DNA of 64,000 nucleotides, taken from contig JAANDG010000015.1 in the NCBI GenBank assembly GCA_036852015.1, forward strand, positions 1 through 64,000, written 5' to 3'. Below, piece by piece: positions 53,601 to 62,600 of the stretch (within the stretch, counting starts at the first letter, position 1; each line of letters starts with the position of its first letter). A model generated the notes under the pieces. It did not search any database. It was not told the origin of the DNA and was given only the letters and a program-made list of their open reading frames with translations. The position numbers and the translations under genes were made by a program. This DNA comes from Pelodera strongyloides. Lineage: Eukaryota > Nematoda > Chromadorea > Rhabditida > Rhabditidae.

Positions 53601-56600
53601 CTCCTCAACTCACATGATCGATCTCAGTGAGTGGTGCATTTACGACTTTTTCGCCGAGGCATTTGTCCATTCACTCTTTTTTTCGTATCCCAACTTTCGT
53701 ACCGGCTATATGCAGATTCATCATCTGCTTTTTTGTAATCTCTAGCCGCCGCATTACAAAATAGAAACATTTGGCGTCCTATAATGGATGTCATGAGCAA
53801 TGTTGCATAAAACCCTTAGGATTCGCTAAAATGACCCAAAGCGATTATTCTTCAGCGATTCCAATAATGTCAGGTGATCCAGAAACCCGTCTGCACCCGG
53901 TCCATCCCTCAGTGCTCGATGTGCCCAATTGCTTCCGAGTCGCTAATACTTACTACGCGTGCCGCTCTCCTCTCGAACGTGCAAAGTGGATGGAAAAGTG
54001 AGTGTTTCATTTCTGTATCACGATCTAATTAGTACAAAAATGCTCCGTATATTTAAGTTGTCTATTTGCACTGGCAATTGATGTTAATTCTTGCGCGTGA
54101 CGGCTAAAAGCTCATGCTTGTAGTAGCAGATGTTTGAATAGAACTGGAGACATCGAGAGTGACAGGAGCACTGTTAGTGACTGCATAATACAACCAGCTG
54201 CTTTCTTCCGGTCGAGCTTGTCATGCGTATATTGTTTGCGTGTGCATTGTTTATATGTCTTGCAATTAGAACAATGACTATTTCGAATCACGTGCCTGGT
54301 GTTTTTTTCAATACGTTGTTCGCAGATACCGTGAGTATCTCTAGGTTGATTTGAATATCGTAGTTCATGTTTTCATTTGGCCACCCGATCATGTGTGTAA
54401 CTAGTTGAGCATGACTGTACTGCTCGAAATTAGCATGGGCTATCAGGGGAGTGCCCTCAATTTGCCGGTTGACCTCAAGGTTGCCGTATACTAATTGGTG
54501 TCGTTGTGTGATTATATTCTCCCCTCGCCCTAACAAACTCCCTCTCTCGCTTTCTCTCAACCCTCCACACTCTCTGCTCATCTCGTTTTCTCTGCAACCA
54601 TAACACTCCATTTCTGTACCAATTTCTCTTCGGTTGTATACCTTTTCTGTATGTACGCTGTCAACCGCATGTCACCTATCGATCACATAACCGGCACCAT
54701 TTTTTGACTTAAGCAAATAAATTAACTAAGATTTGACATTATTAAGTTAGCCTGTTTCTATTAGTACATTATGAATAGGAATGGTCAAAAATTGCCAAAT
54801 CGATGTGTTCTGTGACACATCAATACCACCTCAAACATAGTGTTCTTTTTTAACAACTTACGATTATAATTATTTTCTTCTTGTAGTGATATTTTAATTT
54901 TTTTTAATTATACAATGCTGCATGAGTATGCTCCTTAGCGTTGGCATTTTTTATCGATGTGTTTCCTTTGCTCACGAATACTTTGTGCAGATTGCGTTGT
55001 TGCTAATTTGCTTTGCAAAATTCTCACGAATCTACCCCGTTGTATAACTTGTTTTGACGCACCATAGAAACCCAATGCAGACATCGTGCTATACAGTCTT
55101 GCCTGCTTGTTTTGCAGTCTGTAGTAGAGATTCGCAGGTCTGCCTTCTATTTGCCCAAAGGCCTACAACGACCTGCTTTGGCTAGAGCTCGCAGTACCGT
55201 TGCAAACGCCCACATTCCTCAGTACTCCGCTTTTATGAGGACCGAGTTAATTCTTTGCATGTAAATGCATTCTCCCAGAAATGTTAGGTAACTCCTTTCC
55301 GCTAGATTATGTTCCTCTTAATGGGCGTTGTTTCTCCTTGCCCCTCTAGGTATGCATGTGTATTTCCCAAACGTGTGAGCGTACGGCAGATCTCCAACGG
55401 AGATAGTGTTTTCGCTCATATGAATCGTTTTGCTCATGTTACGCACAAAAACCTAACCTCGCCTTGACGACTTGAAACGTTCAATCTACGTACTCCTGTG
55501 CTTATTCATGTTTCTCCGTCCTGCAGCACTTTTATTAATTTCTAGGGTGCATGTATAATTTATATGCCTCATGTTCAGAAGTAATATGTCTAGTAATATT
55601 TATTTGTCAAAATGTTTTACTAAAGAGTTTGCCACTTGGTGTGAGGCACATCGTGAAATTGAATACATCTTTCTCAGCTGCTGTGATTTGAAAATATCTC
55701 ACAACTGTTCCCATTTGTCTCCGCTCTTCAAGGGACTATTATCTTTTTTTGGCAGGAGGTCGTTTCTCTCACGGTATCCGTGCACTCTGACAACCGTTCC
55801 TCTACTCAAATTTGAATGTTCATTTGATTTAAACACTCGTTCCTCCATGATTATACATTGATATATATATAAATGTTGTCTTTACGTTGCCCATTATTTG
55901 TCCTCTTGATTATCACCCAATCTTTTAGGTAAATTAACAAATTAAAGCTTTAACTTATTTATCTTCATCGTGTTCAGTTCCTCGAAAGCATGTTGTTATT
56001 CATTCCCCATTGCTTAAAGCGGCACAGTCATCTGGAAAATTGTACTTCATAGTATTTTTTTTGTTTTGTCTCGAAGAGTAACTAACGCTCAGCAAAAAGT
56101 AGTGAAATCGAGAATAACAGGCAAAGTGAGACACAACGTTGTAGTCAATATCTAAGAGCCTGCAACTAGCACACGTAAACACACTTATTGCAAAAGAGAA
56201 TACATCAAATCAAGAATGATCTGCAGAAGTCTGGTTGATATCTGGATGCGATTATTTTCATGTGATTACAACGAGCGTTCCGATCTTCCGACTTGTAGCC
56301 CTTTGCAAATTTACATCTGAAGATAGTCGCGGGGGTAATTCTAAAGAGTATGCGAGAGTGCTCTCGCCGGTACGGCACCGATTAAATTACAGGCCGCCGT
56401 TTGTCATTTTTTTGTGTACTCACTTCTGCTCTGCTCATACATCCTTACCTCCGTTGGGTGTATTGCCATCTGGTAATTCGTACTGCTTACGTTAAGACGT
56501 ATTGCTTCCAATAGGACTAATAGTAGGTGATCTTTAAATATACAATATCTCGCTTGTGTTTGATCAACAGTGTTGTCAGCAATCAGTAAGCCCTCTTTTA

Positions 56601-59600
56601 CACCACCCTGCTTCTTTAGAGCGCCGGAAATTTCATGAAAAAAGTAGAACAACTGCCAGATCAAAAGGTGAAAGTAGTTGGTCAACCCAAACCGATCAGA
56701 TCATTCCCCAGCAGTGTCCTCGTTCGCCTAAAGAATCCGGAGCGCATATCACTTTATGCATTATTCCTTATTCTCTTTGCTTTTATCATGACTGTAGATG
56801 ATGATGCGCCGGTGTGGATGTAAGTTTTAATTCTTTTGTCTTATGCATGTAAACGTTTTATTGGAAGATCATTTAAGAAAATTTCACTTTGACCCACCCC
56901 CCCCATTTTTGCTGCTGTAGTGCTTGTTGACCCAATTCTTTGCTCGCGAGCAAACCACTTGTGTATGTTCTTCCTATCAATAATAATACTTATCATCCAA
57001 GCTTAAGACAAATTCAATCGCTTACGTTACATTTTTTTGTCAATTTAAAAAACATTAATTATGTTGATCTTTTCTATGCGTCAAAACACGGTATCGTATG
57101 ATTCACAACGGCATTCATTGCAAAAGCTCCATAACATAGATCATTATTTCTGGGTACATTTTTTAAACCAAAACCTCCATTTTTTGGCGTTTTCTTGCTT
57201 TCAAACAATATTTTGACTAGACGACTGTATGAATCTCCAATCTGTTTTGTCCGTTTTTGTGCAGTCGTTGATGAATTTCCACATTATTTTCCATTCAAAA
57301 TTTTCACTATTTTCTTAATCACTAAAAACTTGCTTCTTAATAACAAATGAAGAATCGAACTCTGTAATATCTTCGAACCCTCTTCTAGACTCATTTTTGT
57401 ATGCCTTGTTCCACTGGAGTGTTTCTTATTCAAACCGTCTAAACCGACAGATGGGTGTCCAATTTACGAATGATTTATGCAACATTTTTATAGTGTTGTC
57501 CTGCGTGTACAGGTTTCTTCCTTTACTTCGGATGCACATAAAACCTGATTAATCGAGTTGGCGGCGTATTTGTCGTGCGTATAGTGGATGGCACGGTAAC
57601 AACCAGTCTCTCTTTCTCTCTTTGCATTAGAAACACTTATACGAAGAGATACCCCCACATCGGGAAAGGCAACCCATCCAGGCAATTTGCATAGTATACG
57701 AGTGAAGGCAGAGTTGGAAATGCCTACCGTTAAGTCATCCTGAGCACAATATTTTTGTTGTGTTCTACACTTTTTGCCCCCGTACATCTTATACCCAAAA
57801 GTACAAATATCTGTCAGACAGTGGGTGTTGTCACGACCTCATTATAATGCATTGAAAACGAACTTGTCTAGTGGTGTTCCAAAAATAGGTATACAATTTC
57901 GATGTTTCTTGATCCTCCTCTCGATTCTTATGAAGTAATCTCCAGCCTCAAAGATCTAGGCAGTCGTCGATCTCCCGCAGTGAAACCAATTGGAGTTTCT
58001 CCCTGTTTGGGGGTTTTGTAATTCTCACCCCCTCCCCCTCACAACCACACCGCCTACGCGCCTCGAAACAGTCTTATTTTAGTACTGAGGGTCAAAATGT
58101 TGTTTTTGCACTGTTATGTACTAGTTCTATTTTTGGAGTCTTATTTTCGGAAACAATTATTTAAATTACTGTATTTTTAGGCCTTCTATGAATGAATAAC
58201 ATTACGAGGGTGTTTACTAGAGACCTTGGTGACAGTAAAATAACAAATAATTTATATTTTAATTGTGTGCACAATTTATCGCATTACATCTTTATAAAGA
58301 GAGGACGAGCAAGTTTATTTCTATTTTATAATGCATACAACATTCTACTTGACACGAACTTTCTCAAGAACAAAGTTTGAACACATCAATCTCATTGAGC
58401 ATATCTAACGTTTTTCCAAGCTCTCTATAGCTACGTATTTGCTTCCGTCTACATTTACCCGCGGACCAAATCGGCTGTGCTGTCGTTTTAAAGAATTCCA
58501 ATCTCTCCCTTTTCTCAGCCGCCACTGATAATTTGTGGGTGGGAATCGAACCTTTAACCCATTTCCCGGTGGTCTCCCACGAGTGTTTTCATGTCGTTGT
58601 GCCGGAGCTCATTCGTACCTTTGTTTGTTTGTCCATATCTCTCGCTCTCTCGCTAACCCACTCTCTTTCTCCCTCTTCCCTCCGTCTCTCCATCCTTTCT
58701 CGTAGTGTATTTGTATAGGTAGTTAGGTTCCTCGCTACCATCCACACAACGACTGTCTTAAATTTACTATTTTCATTGTGCTGTCGTTTTGCGAAGCACA
58801 TACGTTTGTAATGAGCATAACGGTACCTAAGTGTTGAGATTCTTGGATCTAGGTGCACTCACTCAGCTGAAACGATTGAGTTCGGATGTTACAAAAACAG
58901 TAAAAAATTTCGGAGGCATATGTTTATTTTTCGAGGTCAAGGAAGTGTATATATCAGTTGTTTAAATATATTAGAAATTCTTATGATCGAAATGTGAGCG
59001 AACAAAATAAGCACTTGTTATATTCAAACACTTTATTTTGGCGCCAACTTGGCCTATTGACAGTGGTATTAGAGAAACCCATTCCGGCGACATAAACTAT
59101 GCCAGTCCAAGGTCTCACACACCTCACCTAGAGCACATTGAGAGAGCGTCTGAAAACACCTGCTTAATCGTTAAGTAGTTTCAAGTGTCTCACTCTATCA
59201 CGCCATGAACAATCCGATCGGCTAATTTTACCAACGGCAGCCAACAAATTTGTATTTTAGGCTTTAGTATGAGAACCTTTTTTTTAGAATAATTCTTTCT
59301 AGGTTCTAGGGAATCAAAGCTCAGCATTTTTAGCGCGCCCCATAGTAAAAAATTTGCATATTCACTCTGGTTATATATTTGTCATCGTGATGTTGCGCTC
59401 AAGAGCGGAAGATGCCCGAAGTATGCAAAAACAAACAAAAGATTGATGATTCAGCAGCTTTTAAGTGTAGTGAAGTGCCCGGATGTGCAACATTTGTGGT
59501 TTTATATGATGTGTTGTATTCTGTATTTTTGTATCTTGCCCTACAAAACTTTTTCAAACCGTATTTTCTGCAATAGCGGTTCTGCTTAATAATAAGCATT

Positions 59601-62600
59601 GTGGGTCTTGCATGGTCTCAAGTTGGGTTTAGTCAGGACAATGTCTATCCATTTTTTTTATCTTTGCAAAAACTGTCAAACATCTTAAGAATTGTGTGAA
59701 CATTTCCTCGGCGAATTTCGGCAATTTGATTTATTTTCAGCTTGCGGCGTACTATGAATCCGCGCCGGGATTCACAACGGCGCATAGAAAATGGACTTCA
59801 AGTTTGGATTTTAGAAGCGAAAGGAATTCCAACAAAACGGAGGTATGCAACATATATGCAACATACGCACTGTTACCAAGTTAATGATGATTACGTGAGA
59901 AATATTGCTGATCAAAAAGTTCTTGGAAACATCCTGATAATTTTTTTTAGATATTACTGCGAACTATGTCTGGACAAGACACTTTACGCAAGGACATCGG
60001 CCAAGCCGAAACAGGATATTTGCTTCTGGGGACAGCATTTCGAATTCAGGTAGTAATATAATCTGCAAACAAATGGGCATCTCAAACATGGCGCTTGCAC
60101 ATTAATAGTGATGCTTGTACAAAGTTTAACACATTACCCTATACATATGTTATTCTTCGTTAGTTCCTTAAAATCATGCAAGATGTTACTTTTAATCGGT
60201 TTAAAACGACTGTTTTCATTCAGCATGATTCCTAATGTGGACGAGATTTGCATCAATTTGTATCGGGAAGCAGATGTGAAGAAGAAGAAGGACCGATGTA
60301 CCTTGATTGGATTTGTGCCTATTAAGACTGAAGACTTGGCTGCTAGGCATCCCATTGAACGATGGTAATTGATGATTGATTCAAATGATTTGTTTTAAAC
60401 GTGTCATGTTTGCTGCATGTTGTATTCCAATTTAATTTGTCTCAGGTATACCGTGACGTCATCCACGGATGCGAACAAAATTTCACTGGGAAAGAACAAT
60501 TCCCAAGAGCAAGCATCGATTCGTATCAAGGCACGCTGGCAACAGGTAACTTCCATGACCCTTGTTAGAATAATAAATTGGCAGATATGGGTGTAATTAT
60601 ATAATGGCTCAAACCAACGTTATTATTTCAATGCTTCAACAAGATTTGCTGTTTAGGTCGAGATTCTTCCATTGCACTGCTATGATGATCTGCTCAATTT
60701 TGTAATGTACAATTATCTTCCATTGTGCCTTCAATTGGAACCCGTCCTTGGAGTGAAGACAAAGGTAACAAATTATGCAGACAATTATTGTCCTTCAATA
60801 TTTAAATCCTTCAGTAGTTGCAATAACTTATATTACAGGAAGATTTGGCCACGTCAATGGTTCGAATCCTACACAGAAAGCGCATGGCCAAGGATTTCTT
60901 GTGTGACCTGATCATGAGTGAGGTGGCGGCGCTCGACAACGAGCATTTGATGTTCAGAGGAAATTCGTTGGCAACAAAATCGATGGAAGCCTTCATGAAG
61001 CTAGTCGCTGATGAGTATCTTAAGGTGAGCGAGGAAGACCGTGGTCTTTTTCTTATGTAACACAATCAGTAAGTGTTTCCCTTCACTATTTTGTTTTAAT
61101 TTGCTTCCTTCTTTTAGAAGACACTGTCGGACTTTGTCCGCGAGCTTCTGAATGCTGAAGACGACTGTGAGGTCGACCCACTGAAACTGGGAAATGCTTC
61201 AAATTCTCAGTTGGAACGACACAGGAACAACTTGAAACACCACGTTGAGATGGCTTGGGGAAAGATCATCAACAGGTTGGTTACCTTTTTATAACAGAAT
61301 TTTGAGATTGCACAGTTGAATGGTAACAAGCAGCTTGTTAATGCATGTGAAGTTTCATTGCAAACGACTAACAATAAGAACCTTATTTAGCACCCTCTCG
61401 TTCCCTCTGGAGCTTCGTGAGGTGTTTGAGAGTCTTCGGCGCCGTTTGGATGAGGTCGGTAGGAGAGATCTGGCAGACAACCTCATCTCCAGCAGTATCT
61501 TCCTCCGATTCCTCTGTCCAGCAATCCTGAGCCCTAGTCTATTCGATCTGGTAGGTGCAAATACCCTCACATCGTTAAAGAAAAGGGGAATTTTTCTCTT
61601 TTTTTTCCCGTGGTATTTCTAGTTTCATTGCTCTCAAGCATTGTCATTCAGGTACCCGAGTACCCATCTGCCCGTGCAAGTCGAAACCTGACCCTCATCG
61701 CCAAGACCCTGCAAAATCTGGCTAACTTTACCAAATTTGGAGGAAAGGAGTCATACATGGAATTCATGAACGAGTGAGTGGTTGAAATGATTCACACATA
61801 CATGTGCTCGCAGTAGTTAATGACCTGTTCCATTAATCATGTGTTTTCTAATGTGGCTTGTTTTTCAGGTTTGTGGTTCGTGAGTGGGAGCACATGCACG
61901 AATTCCTGCTGAAGATCTCGCGACGTACGGGTGAAAGGGTCGGAAATGAGGCGGTCGTGGATGAAGGCAAGGAGCTCTCCTTGCTGGCCACCTATCTCGA
62001 CGAAGTATGGACCGAAAAGGTTGGCACTTTAGAACAATTTCTCATTTACAGAATGTGTGCAAGAAAAATTGAGCATGCTCAAGTGTGTTAGCTTATTTCT
62101 GATATGCAATCTGACAGCCACATTCTCAGGTCCACGATAAGGCTGTGCTTGCTGAGAGGAGAGTGGGTGATCTACGGCCAATCCTTGATGACCTTTCTGA
62201 ATGCAAGAGGAGATCCACCTCGATAAACACGCATTCGCTCAGTGACTATGACAACGCGGCTGTTCTCAAGTAGGCTTCAGTTCTATTACTGGTTTTAGTT
62301 TGGAACAATCTGCTTCAGGGATTATTAAGAATGCTACGAGAATGGTTTTATTGAAAGTACGTTTCTACAGAACGCGCAACCACAACCTTCCTATCTACTC
62401 TCCACCTGCACCGGGACAGGCAGTTGTGACCAGGGCCCAACCAGCACCCAACTTGAACACGTCAGATGATTATGTGTTGAGCACAGCATTTATGGACGAG
62501 TCGTTGGCAATGAGACAGGCTGGAACTCAGGTATAGATTAATACTTTGCACATTATTGGTTAAGGTTTAGCCAAAATATGTGGCAAAATTTGCAGGTGAA

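Noticed and set aside
62299..62370. Extension of the gap-2 exon back to the AG at 62298
   Set aside because: In frame but requires a 29-nt intron, shorter than known nematode introns; the acceptor at 62370 is better.
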